Shown in pieces: positions 36,779 through 45,083 of a stretch of 64,000 nt of DNA; position 1 is the first letter of the stretch; the number at the start of each line of letters is the position of its first letter. This DNA is from Hymenobacter plasmatis. Its GTDB lineage: Bacteria; Bacteroidota; Bacteroidia; Cytophagales; Hymenobacteraceae. The notes beneath the pieces are model-generated. The model did not search any database. It saw nothing but the letters and a program-made list of their open reading frames with translations, and was not told where the DNA came from. Both the position numbers and the translations under genes were made by a program. The stretch spans positions 17,207 to 81,206 of the forward strand of contig NZ_JAJFAW010000028.1 of the NCBI RefSeq assembly GCF_020711255.1. The letters are read 5' to 3'.

Positions 36779-38725
36779 CTACAGGGCTTTCATGCCTTCG
36801 CCCAGAAAAAAGCCAGTGTGCGGCGGCTGGTTGTAGCCCACGTTTTCGCGGGCCACGCCCAGGCGGTAGGCACGGTCCTGCATCAGCGTGGTGAGGCGGT
36901 GCGTGGTGGGAATGGTGGTGCTGAAAATCAGCAGCGCGGAGTTGTCGGCGGTGCGCCAGACTACTTCTTCGCGCCAGTCGCCCAGCAGGTCCGCGCTGAG
37001 GCAGGGCGTGGCTTTGGAGCCGTTGCAGGAGGCCCCACCGAAGGCTTTGCCCTCAAGCAGCTTGTTGAGCTGGCCGGCCTGGTAGTCCCATTTCTCCACG
37101 CGGGTATCGTTGAGCAGCTCGCGCAGCAAGTCGCCGTCCCACCACAGGCCAAAGTTGACCGAGCGCGGCGATGGGCCGATGCGCTCCCCCTTGCAGGTGA
37201 GCAGGCCCAACTCCGGGTTGCTCACCCAGACTTCGGCCCCGGGGTAGCGCGGGTCGATGTCGGCGGCCATGCCGCGGCCCACGTCCTGGCCGGGCAGCCG
37301 GGCGAAGAGGATTTTTCCGGTTCGGGCATCGTACATCGCGGCGCCGGGGCCGTTTTCGTAGCCGGGCACTTTCTCTTCGTTTTCGTGCACACCCCAGGCC
37401 TCCAGGCCGGGCGTGTTGGGGTCGAGGTCGCTCACGTGCAGGGCGTCGCCGTGGCGCAGGCCGGTGCTGTAGAGCCCGGTGCCGTTGTCGTCGACCACCA
37501 TCGAGCCGTACACGATTTCGTCCTTGCCGTCGCCGTCTACATCGTTCACGCTCAGGCCGTGGTTGCCCATGCCGGAGAAGGGGTTCTTGCCGTCTTTCGA
37601 GTCGAACACCCAGCGCGACTTGAGCTGGCCGCCGCGCCAGTCCCAGGCCGCCAGCACGGTGCGGCCGTAGTAGCCGCGGCACATCACCACGCTGGGGCGC
37701 TGGCCGTCGAGGTAGGACACGGCGGCCAGGAATCGGTCGGCACGGTTGCCGTACCGGTCGTTGCCGCCGTTGCCGCCGAGGCCACCCCAGCCACTGAGGT
37801 CGCCACGGACGGGCAGATAGGGCGTGCTGGCCAGCGCCGCGCCAGTGAGACCGTTGAACACCGTGAAATACTCTGGCCCGGCCAGGATGCGGCCGTACTT
37901 GGCATCGCGGGCCGTGGGCACGCTGGGGCCGTCGCTGGGCACAGTGAGCGAGCGGTAGTCTTTGGTAGCATCGCCCACAGCTTTGCCCAGGCCGTCGATG
38001 GTGCCATCGGCGGTTTTGCAGGCCACTTCGGCTTTGCCATCGCCGTCGAGGTCGTACACCATAAACTGCGTGTAATGCGCCCCCGCCCGGATGTTCCGGC
38101 CCAGATTGATGCGCCAGAGGCGGGTGCCATCCAGCTTGTACGCGTCGAGAATGACGGGACCGGTGAGGCCGCCCTGGCTGTTGTCGTGGGCGTTGGTGGG
38201 TTCCCATTTCAGCACAATTTCATACTGGCCGTCGCCGTCCAGGTCGGCCGCGGAGGCGTCGTTGGCGGTGTAGGTGTAGGCGCTGGTTTCGGGGCCGCTG
38301 CTCACAGTGCCGCCAGGCGGTGGCTGGAGCGGGAGGCGCAGGAAGCCTTCTGTCCAGGCGGTGGCTAGAGTAGAGGCGTCCGAAGCATCGGGAGTGGCGG
38401 CAGCTCCGGCCACGCGGACGAAGTACCTCGGGGATGATTTCTTACCGGATGCGTCCAGAAAATTTGTGCCCGCAGTCAGGGGCTGGTCATTGAGCTTGGT
38501 GGGGGCTCCAGTACCATTGGCGCTGTACACGTTAAAGCCCACCCCGGGCACGTCAGAAGCCAGCAGGCGCCAGCTGATGAACACCCTGCCATCGGGCTGA
38601 GCAATGGCTACTACCCCGCGCCCCAGCCGTTCGGGCTGCGCCTGTGGGGCCGGGGGCAAGGTAGCCGAAGGGCCCGCCCCAAGCAGGGCGGCAGCCAGGG
38701 CGAGCGAAATGCAGCGGGATTTCAT
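36779..38725 (-). CDS. PL11 rhamnogalacturonan lyase
   Basis: A 648-residue secreted protein. It has the PL11 N-terminal signature (PERLGRGVVAIAQPDGRVFISWRLLASDVPGVGFNVY) and an eight-bladed calcium-binding propeller with DLDGDGQYEIVLKWEPTNAHDNSQ, DLDGDGKAEVACKTADGTIDG, DVDGDGKDEIVYGSMVVDD and ADIDPRYPGAEVW. PL11 enzymes (YesW/YesX type) cleave the rhamnose-galacturonate bond of the RG-I backbone by beta-elimination. It lies downstream of SusD2 beyond a hairpin and has no regulon box of its own, so expression by partial read-through from SusCD2 is likely. Confidence 0.95.
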   Translation of the reverse strand: MKSRCISLALAAALLGAGPSATLPPAPQAQPERLGRGVVAIAQPDGRVFISWRLLASDVPGVGFNVYSANGTGAPTKLNDQPLTAGTNFLDASGKKSSPRYFVRVAGAAATPDASDASTLATAWTEGFLRLPLQPPPGGTVSSGPETSAYTYTANDASAADLDGDGQYEIVLKWEPTNAHDNSQGGLTGPVILDAYKLDGTRLWRINLGRNIRAGAHYTQFMVYDLDGDGKAEVACKTADGTIDGLGKAVGDATKDYRSLTVPSDGPSVPTARDAKYGRILAGPEYFTVFNGLTGAALASTPYLPVRGDLSGWGGLGGNGGNDRYGNRADRFLAAVSYLDGQRPSVVMCRGYYGRTVLAAWDWRGGQLKSRWVFDSKDGKNPFSGMGNHGLSVNDVDGDGKDEIVYGSMVVDDNGTGLYSTGLRHGDALHVSDLDPNTPGLEAWGVHENEEKVPGYENGPGAAMYDARTGKILFARLPGQDVGRGMAADIDPRYPGAEVWVSNPELGLLTCKGERIGPSPRSVNFGLWWDGDLLRELLNDTRVEKWDYQAGQLNKLLEGKAFGGASCNGSKATPCLSADLLGDWREEVVWRTADNSALLIFSTTIPTTHRLTTLMQDRAYRLGVARENVGYNQPPHTGFFLGEGMKAL

Positions 38726-38755
38726 CGGGCAAAAGGAATGACAGAGTCAGTTGGC

Positions 38756-38788
38756 AAAAAAAACGGCGGGTTGGAGCCCGCCGTTTTT
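38756..38788 (-). terminator. intrinsic terminator or attenuator after SusC2-SusD2
   Basis: The stem AAACGGCGGG...CCCGCCGTTT has a 6-nt loop and is flanked by A on the left (T run on the minus strand) and T on the right. It lies 12 nt after the SusD2 stop and before PL11, so it probably lowers PL11 transcript relative to SusCD. Confidence 0.8.
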
Positions 38789-38800
38789 GAATTATTCAGG

Positions 38801-40318
38801 CTAGTTGTAGCCGGGGTTCTGCTGCCAGAAGCCGGGGTTGATGCGCAGCTCCAGCAAGGGAATGGGGAAGAGCAGGTCATGCTCGTCGAGCTGGCGGGCG
38901 GTGGCCGGGGTGGTAAGGCGCTTGTAGGCCGTCATCACCGAGATGGCGCGGCCGGTGCGTACCAGGTCAAACCAGCGCAGGCCTTCGGCGGCAAACTCGT
39001 ACTTCCGCTCCTTCTGGATGGCGTCCAGGAAGGCGGTTTTGGAAGCTGCTTCGGGCGAGGTGGCCGTGTAGGCCGGGATGCCCGAGCGGGTCCGAATCTG
39101 GTTTACCAGCGTCAGGGCCAGCGGCGGCACCGAACCGCTTTCTTCGGTCAGCACCTCGGCATACATCAGCATCACGTCCTCGAAGCGGATGATGGGAAAG
39201 TTGTTGGAGTAGTCGCGGTTGTTCTGCGGAGCGGTGGTGCCTTTTTCCAGGAACTTGGTGTACTGCGCTCGGGTCACGGTGATGGCGTTGGTAGTCGGGT
39301 TCACATACACGGTGTCGAGCGTGGCTTTGCGGCGCAAATCCTTGAGGGACCAGTTGCGGCCCAGGAAGTCGGGGCTGGGCGTGATGTCGGTCTGGCTGGG
39401 CGCGAAGGGCGACCACCACGACGGGAACACGCTGCCCTGGTCCCACGGAATGGTGCTGCCCAGGCCCACGCCGCCCGAGGCGTACTGGATTTCAAACACC
39501 GCGTACTTGTTGTCGTTCACGGTTTTGAACAGGTCGGCGAAGTTGGCGGCCATCGAGAACGTGGTGGGGCCGGCGGCGGCGTACACATCCATCAGCTGCT
39601 GCTTGGCCAGCGGCAGGGCGCTGGTCTGGCGCAGCGGGTAGCCGTACATGGTGAGGTACACGCGGGCCAGCATGGCCTTGGCGGCCCATTTGGTGGCGCG
39701 GCCCTTGTCGGTGGTACCGTAGGAGGCCGGCAGGTTGGCGGCGGCAAAGGTCAGGTCGTCAACGATGAGCTTATACACGTCGGCAATGGGTGCGCGCGGC
39801 ACCGTCTTCGACTCCTCAATGCCCAGCACGTGGTCGGCAATGGGCACCGGACCCCAGTAGCGCACCAGGTCGAAGTAGGCGTAGGCGCGCATGAACCGCG
39901 CTTCGCCCTTGAACTGGTTGACGCGGGCAAAGGAGAAGGGCTGGATTTTCTCGAGCAAAATGTTCGAGCGGTACACCACTTCAAACAAGTCGGTCCAGGT
40001 AGCCTGAAGCTGGCCGAGCTGCGAGGTAGCCGTGAAGTTGCTGATGTCGCTGAAATCGCGCTGCACCGTCTGCACCTGCGCGTTGATGTTATCGGAGCGA
40101 AACTCCGACATGTTCCAGTTCGAGCTTTGCGGAAACGAGAGGGCGCCGTTGTAAATAGCAATTACGCCCTGGTTTACCTGTGCTTCGTCCTTGTAGAACT
40201 CGTCGGCCGTGTTGTTGGCCACGGGCGGAATGTAGAGTTCTTTTTCGCTGCAGGAAGATGCCAGCAGCGTGCCCAGTCCCAGTGCGGCGGAGCACGCCAG
40301 AAGTTTGAGTGCGTTCAT
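38801..40318 (-). CDS. SusD/RagB-family glycan-binding lipoprotein (pair 2)
   Basis: A 505-residue lipoprotein (lipobox near LGTLLASSC). N-terminal DEFYKDEAQVNQGVIAIYNG and C-terminal AIQKERKYEFAAEGLRWFDLVRTG, ending in NPGYN, are SusD hallmarks. It forms the lid of the SusC2 transporter, 32 nt downstream of it. Confidence 0.95.
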   Translation of the reverse strand: MNALKLLACSAALGLGTLLASSCSEKELYIPPVANNTADEFYKDEAQVNQGVIAIYNGALSFPQSSNWNMSEFRSDNINAQVQTVQRDFSDISNFTATSQLGQLQATWTDLFEVVYRSNILLEKIQPFSFARVNQFKGEARFMRAYAYFDLVRYWGPVPIADHVLGIEESKTVPRAPIADVYKLIVDDLTFAAANLPASYGTTDKGRATKWAAKAMLARVYLTMYGYPLRQTSALPLAKQQLMDVYAAAGPTTFSMAANFADLFKTVNDNKYAVFEIQYASGGVGLGSTIPWDQGSVFPSWWSPFAPSQTDITPSPDFLGRNWSLKDLRRKATLDTVYVNPTTNAITVTRAQYTKFLEKGTTAPQNNRDYSNNFPIIRFEDVMLMYAEVLTEESGSVPPLALTLVNQIRTRSGIPAYTATSPEAASKTAFLDAIQKERKYEFAAEGLRWFDLVRTGRAISVMTAYKRLTTPATARQLDEHDLLFPIPLLELRINPGFWQQNPGYN

Positions 40319-40350
40319 CGAAATATCGGTTTAAAGGGAGTGGGAGGCGA

Positions 40351-43300
40351 TTATATCGACAGGTTGAAGCCGAACGTGTAGGTGCGGGCCTGCGGGTAGC
40401 TGCCGTTGTCGTAGCCCCCGGTTTGCAGCGCCTCGGGCGAGAAGCCGCCGGTGTAGCTGTGCCAGATGTAGGCGTTTTCAAGCGCGAAATACACGCGGGC
40501 CCCGCTGTAGAAGCGCTGCTTGGGCAGGGTGTAGCCCAGGGTGATGTTCTTGATGCGGATGTAGTCGGAGCTGTACAGCCAGCGCGAGTCAAAGTAGGCG
40601 CCGGTGGTGGCGCCGATGGCCGGCGTCATGCCGTCGCCGGGGTTGGCTTCCGACTTCCAGCGGTTGTTCCAGTTCGAGGCGTGGTTGTAGAGGTAGCCCA
40701 TGCCCGGCCGGTCGATGGAGCGGCCGATGAGCGAGTACAAATCGCCGCCCTGCTGGGCGTTTACCAGCACGTTCAGGTCGAAGCCTTTGTAGCGGAAGTT
40801 GTTGGTTACGCCGAAAATAAACTTGGGCTGGGGGTTGCCAATGATGGTGCGGTCGTCGTTGGTGATGACGCCGTCGCCGTTCACGTCGCGGTATTTGCTG
40901 TCGCCCACCTTGGTGCCCGACATTTTGGGGCCGGCGTCTACCTCGGCCTGGGTCTTGTACACGCCGATGGCGTCGTAGAGGTAGAAGGAGTTGATGGGCA
41001 CGCCCACTTGCAGCAGGCTGGTCAGGTTGGTGAAGCCGCCGGGTACGGGCGTGTTGTCGGTGCCCAGGCGCACCACTTTGTTGTCGTTGTAAGAGGTATT
41101 AAAGGAAGTGTTCCACTGGAACGCACCCACGAGGTTGCGCGAGTTCAGGCCCAGCTCCACACCCACGTTGCGCACATCGCCGATGTTTTGCAGGCTTTTG
41201 GTGAAGCCGGTGATGGACGACACCGGCACGGTGTAGAGCAGGTCGGAGGTGTTTTTGATGTAGTAGTCGGCCGATACCTGTAGGCGGTTGTCGAGCACCC
41301 CGAAATCCACCCCGTAGTTAAAGCTGGCGGTCTGTTCCCAGCCCAACACGTCGTTCTGGAAGTTGGCGGGGCTGTAGCCGGTGGTGGGCGTGCCCGTGCC
41401 CAGGGGGTAGTTGTTCACGCCTAGGGTGGCAAACTGCGAGTTGCTGGGAATGCGGTTGTTGCCGGTAATGCCCCAGCTGGCCCGGAATTTCAGGTCGCTG
41501 ATAACCGATATGCCCTGCATAAAATCCTCGCCCGACACGCGCCAGCCCACCGACACGGCTGGGAAGTAGCCAAACGGCCGGCTGTTGCCGAACTTCGAGG
41601 AGCCGTCGCGCCGCAAGCTGGCCGACACCAGGTACTTCTGCTTGTAGTCGTATTGGGCGCGGGTGAAGTACGACAATAGCATGTCCTTCACCGGCACGGC
41701 AATGTTGTTCTGGCCGGTGGTGGAGTTGGCGCGGTCAAACAGGTAGGTCCAGTCGTTGGGCAGCTGGGTATTTTCCTGCTGCGACCGGTCTTCCTGGGTG
41801 CGCTCGACGGAGTAGCCCGCAATGGCGCTCAGGTTGTGGCTGCCAAACGAGCGGGTGTAGTTCAGCACGCTCTGGAAGAGGTAGCGCGTGTTGAAGGTCT
41901 GGTAGTAGCGCGAGCGGCTCAGCGCGCCCTCGTTGCTGGCGTTGAACCAGTTGCGGTCGGTGCTGGTGGGGTAAAACTGCTGGTCCTGGTAGTAGCCGTT
42001 GTCCATAGCGCCCAGCAGTTGCAGCTGCAGTCCCTTGTAGAGGTCCAGGTTCAGGCCCATGTTGGCGTTGAGGCGGGTGCGGGTGCCCTGCACCTGGCTG
42101 CGCTCCAGCACCGCCACCGGGCTGATGTAGTTGCCCGAATAGTTGTAGGTGCGGTAGGGCTGAGCACCCACGTAGTTGCCGGCGTCTTTGGGGCCCACAG
42201 GGGGCATTTGGGCGGCGTTCAGGGCCTGCCCGCCGGTGCCGTCTACACGGCCCAGGCTGGCCCATTCCATGCTGGGGGCCAGGGTCATAAACAACTTGAT
42301 GCCTTTCTTAATCTGGGCATCGAAGTTGGCCCGCAGTGTGGCGCGCTTTAGGTTGGTGCCCACAATCACGCCGTCCTGGTCGAGGTAGGAGCCGTTGATG
42401 TTGTAGTTCACGTTGTCGGTACCGCCCGACACGCCCACCGTGTACTGCTGCATCTTGGCCTTGCGGAACAGCGCATTCTGCCAGTCGGTGTACGCCAGGC
42501 TGTCCTGGCCATAGGCCCACTTGGGGTCGTAGGTGTAGCGAATGATGTTGGTGGTGCTCGGCGGCACGCCGTTCACGGTCAGGCGCTGCAGGCGCGTGGC
42601 CCGGGAGTCCTCGGGGCGGTTGAGCGGATTTTGCTTCACCCAGTCCTCGTCGATGCCTTCTTTGCGCATCTGAATCCACTCTTCGGGCGACTGTACGTCG
42701 AGCTTGCTTTCCACCTTCTGAATGCCCGTAAAGCCCGAAAAATTGAGCTTGGCCGCGCCCTTCTTGCCGCGCTTGGTGGTCACGAGCACCACGCCGTTGG
42801 AGCCGCGCGAGCCGTAGATGGCCGCCGAAGCCGCATCCTTCAGCACTTCAATATTGGCCACGTCGGTGGGGTTGATGCCGCGGAGGTTATCCACGGGCAC
42901 GCCGTCCACCACGTACAGCGGCTCGTTCGAGGCATTAATAGAGGCCGCGCCCCGCACCCGAATCTGCAGCTCGGCGCCCGGCTCGCCGGATGGCGTTTGC
43001 ACGTACACGCCGGGCATCTGGCCCACCAGCGCGTTTTCGATGCGGTTGACCGGCCGTTCCTCGATTTCCTTGGCCGTAACGCCGGTGATGGCGCCGGTCA
43101 CATTGCCGGCTTTCTGCGTGCCGTAGCCCACTACCACTACTTCGTCGAGGCCCTTGCTGTCAACGGTCAGGGCGGGGCTGATGGTGGACTGGCCCGCAAT
43201 GGGCACTTCCTGCGAGGCATAGCCCACGAAGGAGAACACCAGGGTCCCGCCTTCGTTCGGTACCTGCAGGGTGTAGGTGCCATCGGGACCAGTGCCGGTG

Positions 43301-43464
43301 CCGTTGGTAGTGCCCTTCAGCAGCACGGTCACGCCGGGCAGGGCTTCTTTGGTGTCGGCAGTGGTAACCTTGCCGCTCACGCTGCGGCTCTGCGCCAACG
43401 CCCCCGGCGCATAGCCAGCGAGCAGCAACAGGAGCAAGCAAGCCAATCTGTAGAGCTTGTTCAT
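40351..43464 (-). CDS. SusC/RagA-family TonB-dependent oligosaccharide transporter (pair 2)
   Basis: A 1037-residue outer-membrane protein: signal peptide (LLLLLLAGYAPGALAQ), carboxypeptidase-regulatory-like domain (VSGKVTTADTKEALPGVTV), TonB box and plug (LDEVVVVGYGTQKAGNVTGA, SNEPLYVVDGVPVD), barrel ending in TFGFNLSI. The ATG at 43464 begins the signal peptide; 43503 is an upstream in-frame ATG. It is the first gene of SusC2-SusD2-PL11 and its promoter has the best regulon match in the window. Confidence 0.95.
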   Translation of the reverse strand: MNKLYRLACLLLLLLAGYAPGALAQSRSVSGKVTTADTKEALPGVTVLLKGTTNGTGTGPDGTYTLQVPNEGGTLVFSFVGYASQEVPIAGQSTISPALTVDSKGLDEVVVVGYGTQKAGNVTGAITGVTAKEIEERPVNRIENALVGQMPGVYVQTPSGEPGAELQIRVRGAASINASNEPLYVVDGVPVDNLRGINPTDVANIEVLKDAASAAIYGSRGSNGVVLVTTKRGKKGAAKLNFSGFTGIQKVESKLDVQSPEEWIQMRKEGIDEDWVKQNPLNRPEDSRATRLQRLTVNGVPPSTTNIIRYTYDPKWAYGQDSLAYTDWQNALFRKAKMQQYTVGVSGGTDNVNYNINGSYLDQDGVIVGTNLKRATLRANFDAQIKKGIKLFMTLAPSMEWASLGRVDGTGGQALNAAQMPPVGPKDAGNYVGAQPYRTYNYSGNYISPVAVLERSQVQGTRTRLNANMGLNLDLYKGLQLQLLGAMDNGYYQDQQFYPTSTDRNWFNASNEGALSRSRYYQTFNTRYLFQSVLNYTRSFGSHNLSAIAGYSVERTQEDRSQQENTQLPNDWTYLFDRANSTTGQNNIAVPVKDMLLSYFTRAQYDYKQKYLVSASLRRDGSSKFGNSRPFGYFPAVSVGWRVSGEDFMQGISVISDLKFRASWGITGNNRIPSNSQFATLGVNNYPLGTGTPTTGYSPANFQNDVLGWEQTASFNYGVDFGVLDNRLQVSADYYIKNTSDLLYTVPVSSITGFTKSLQNIGDVRNVGVELGLNSRNLVGAFQWNTSFNTSYNDNKVVRLGTDNTPVPGGFTNLTSLLQVGVPINSFYLYDAIGVYKTQAEVDAGPKMSGTKVGDSKYRDVNGDGVITNDDRTIIGNPQPKFIFGVTNNFRYKGFDLNVLVNAQQGGDLYSLIGRSIDRPGMGYLYNHASNWNNRWKSEANPGDGMTPAIGATTGAYFDSRWLYSSDYIRIKNITLGYTLPKQRFYSGARVYFALENAYIWHSYTGGFSPEALQTGGYDNGSYPQARTYTFGFNLSI

Positions 43465-43540
43465 AGAGAAATAAGTTGGCGGTTTTAAAAAGTGTACAGT
43501 CAAAGCGGAGTCATCAGCTAGGCGTCTTTTACCCAGCCAT

Positions 43541-43595
43541 CAAAACTATTGCAATCGTTTGTGTACACTCACCTGTCCTCTCCTGTATTCTCCAG
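43541..43595 (-). promoter_or_regulatory. regulon promoter of SusC2-SusD2-PL11, triple half-site
   Basis: Minus strand: CTGGAG-AATA-CAGGAG-AGGA-CAGGTG, three half-sites at 10-bp period, then 21 nt, then TAGTTTTG, a perfect TAnnTTTG. A GTGTACAC palindrome lies between the half-sites and the -7 box (43559-43567 region). The predicted leader is about 75 nt. Confidence 0.85.
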
Positions 43596-43656
43596 TTTCT
43601 ATACTAATTTTTCATATTTATTACAGCTGGCTGGTTGTATCTGCCGGCAGCCGGCA

Positions 43657-43700
43657 GCAAAAAAACACGGCCCCCGTCGATGGACGGGGGCCGCGCTGTT
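43657..43700 (-). terminator. intrinsic terminator of rhaT
   Basis: The stem CGGCCCCCGTC/GACGGGGGCCG (43668-43693, 4-nt loop) is followed on the minus strand by a T run (forward A run 43659-43665). It is 39 nt after the rhaT stop. Confidence 0.85.
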
Positions 43701-43731
43701 TATCATGGAAGGCTATGCGCTGAATATTGAG

Positions 43732-44814
43732 CTATTCGCGGGCACTCACCGAGGCAGAGGCTTCCTTCTCGGGCTTCTCGGAGCCCAGGTAGTTGCCATA
43801 GCCCACAATCACCGTAGACAGCACCACCGCCAGAATGCCCAGCGACACGGTGCGCATGGTGAGCTTGTTGGCCCCGCGCCACTCGTGCAGGTACAGGCCC
43901 CAGAAGCTGCTGAAGGCGATAATGAAGGCCATGTGCAGCGTCCAGCCCGAGAAGCGGTAGGCACCCATCTGGCTGTCGCCCATGCCGTAGAAGAAGAACT
44001 GGAAGTACCAGGTGGTGCCGGCCAGCGCGCAGAAAATGACATTGCGCAAAGCCGGGGCCGACGGATTGAGGTAGTCGGTGTAGGTCTTGTTTTTGATGTT
44101 GAGGTAAATGCACCACACCGCGTTGGTGGTGAGGCCGCCGAGCAGGATGATAACCAGAATGGCGTTGTTGGCAAACAGTTCGCTGGTGCCGGAGTGTTTG
44201 GCGATTTCGGCAATGGGCTGGCCAGCCGTGAGGCCAAAGGAGAAGCAGGCACTCATGATGCCCGAGAACACAGCCACCAGCACGCCCTTGCGCAGCGAAA
44301 ACTCGGCAATGGTTTCCTGCTTTTGCGCGTCGGTGAGCGACCTTTCCTTCATAAAGCCGGCCAGGCCGCACACCACAATGCCCATCACGCACACCACCAG
44401 TCCCATCATAATCACCTGCCCCGAGGCCGAGTGAATCAGCTCCGGGAAAGTACCCAGCCACAGTGGCGGCACCACCGTGCCGAATACTGCGCACAGCCCC
44501 AGCGTGACGGCCATGCCCAACGACAAGCCCAGGTAGCGCATGGCCAACCCAAAGGTGAGCCCGCCGAAGCCCCAGAGCACGCCCCATATATAGGTCCAGA
44601 GCAAGGTCGAGTGGTCGGCCTGGGCCAGCACCCCAAACAGGTTGTGCACCGTGAGCGAGCCCATGATGATGGGCGCAAATACCCACGACACAATGCCGCC
44701 CACCAGCCAGTAGCTTTCCCAGGCCCAGCCGTTGACCTTCTTATAAGGCAGGTAAAAACTGCCGGAGGCAAAGCCGCCCAGCGCGTGAAGGATTACTCCC
44801 CAAATGACAGCCAT
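43732..44814 (-). CDS. rhaT: L-rhamnose-proton symporter RhaT
   Basis: A 360-residue inner-membrane protein with about ten hydrophobic segments. RhaT signatures are: GVILHALGGFASGSFYLPYKKV at the start, WVFAPIIMGSLTV, GVLWGFGGLTFGLAMRYLGLSLG, FGTVVPPL and WYFQFFFYGMG. It brings rhamnose from periplasm to cytoplasm. The ATG at 44814 matches the family start; the open frame to 44964 runs past the predicted promoter. It is transcribed alone and divergently from rhaEW, each with a regulon promoter. Confidence 0.96.
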   Translation of the reverse strand: MAVIWGVILHALGGFASGSFYLPYKKVNGWAWESYWLVGGIVSWVFAPIIMGSLTVHNLFGVLAQADHSTLLWTYIWGVLWGFGGLTFGLAMRYLGLSLGMAVTLGLCAVFGTVVPPLWLGTFPELIHSASGQVIMMGLVVCVMGIVVCGLAGFMKERSLTDAQKQETIAEFSLRKGVLVAVFSGIMSACFSFGLTAGQPIAEIAKHSGTSELFANNAILVIILLGGLTTNAVWCIYLNIKNKTYTDYLNPSAPALRNVIFCALAGTTWYFQFFFYGMGDSQMGAYRFSGWTLHMAFIIAFSSFWGLYLHEWRGANKLTMRTVSLGILAVVLSTVIVGYGNYLGSEKPEKEASASVSARE

Positions 44815-44836
44815 AGTTATAGGGTAAGGTTTTAGA

Positions 44837-44881
44837 CAAAGCTGCCGGGTTGCCGAGCGCAAACCCTCCTGTGCTCTCCTG
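44837..44881 (-). promoter_or_regulatory. regulon promoter of rhaT
   Basis: Minus strand: CAGGAG-AGCA-CAGGAG, two perfect half-sites, 21 nt, then CAGCTTTG (one mismatch). The predicted start is about 20 nt before the ATG. Confidence 0.85.
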
Positions 44882-44987
44882 ACCGTGAAGTAAAGCCAAA
44901 TGCGGCAGCCGGCGGGCATTCCTTTTTCAGTTGAGCTGATTTCTACTATCTCCTTTCTTAACATCTAACATCTTTTTTATGAGCGAG

Positions 44988-45032
44988 CAGGAGAGTGCAG
45001 GAGGTTACCCCCGCCCCGCCCGGGCACCTTTG
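44988..45032 (+). promoter_or_regulatory. regulon promoter of rhaEW
   Basis: Plus strand: CAGGAG-AGTG-CAGGAG, two perfect half-sites, 21 nt, then CACCTTTG (one mismatch). Leader of about 45 nt before the ATG at 45084. Confidence 0.85.
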
Positions 45033-45083
45033 TAGAAAAGCAACCCTATCCCGTTTTCTGGTCAACGAAACAGAAGCACTATC

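Noticed and set aside
38702..38760. Independent promoter for PL11 using TCCTTTTG at 38730-38737
   Set aside because: It would start transcription at the ATG itself, leaving no leader, and has no half-site at the regulon spacing.
44988..45003. CAGGAG repeats read as Shine-Dalgarno sequences
   Set aside because: They lie 35-170 nt from start codons, upstream of the predicted -7 boxes, always paired at 10-bp period and in the orientation of the gene.
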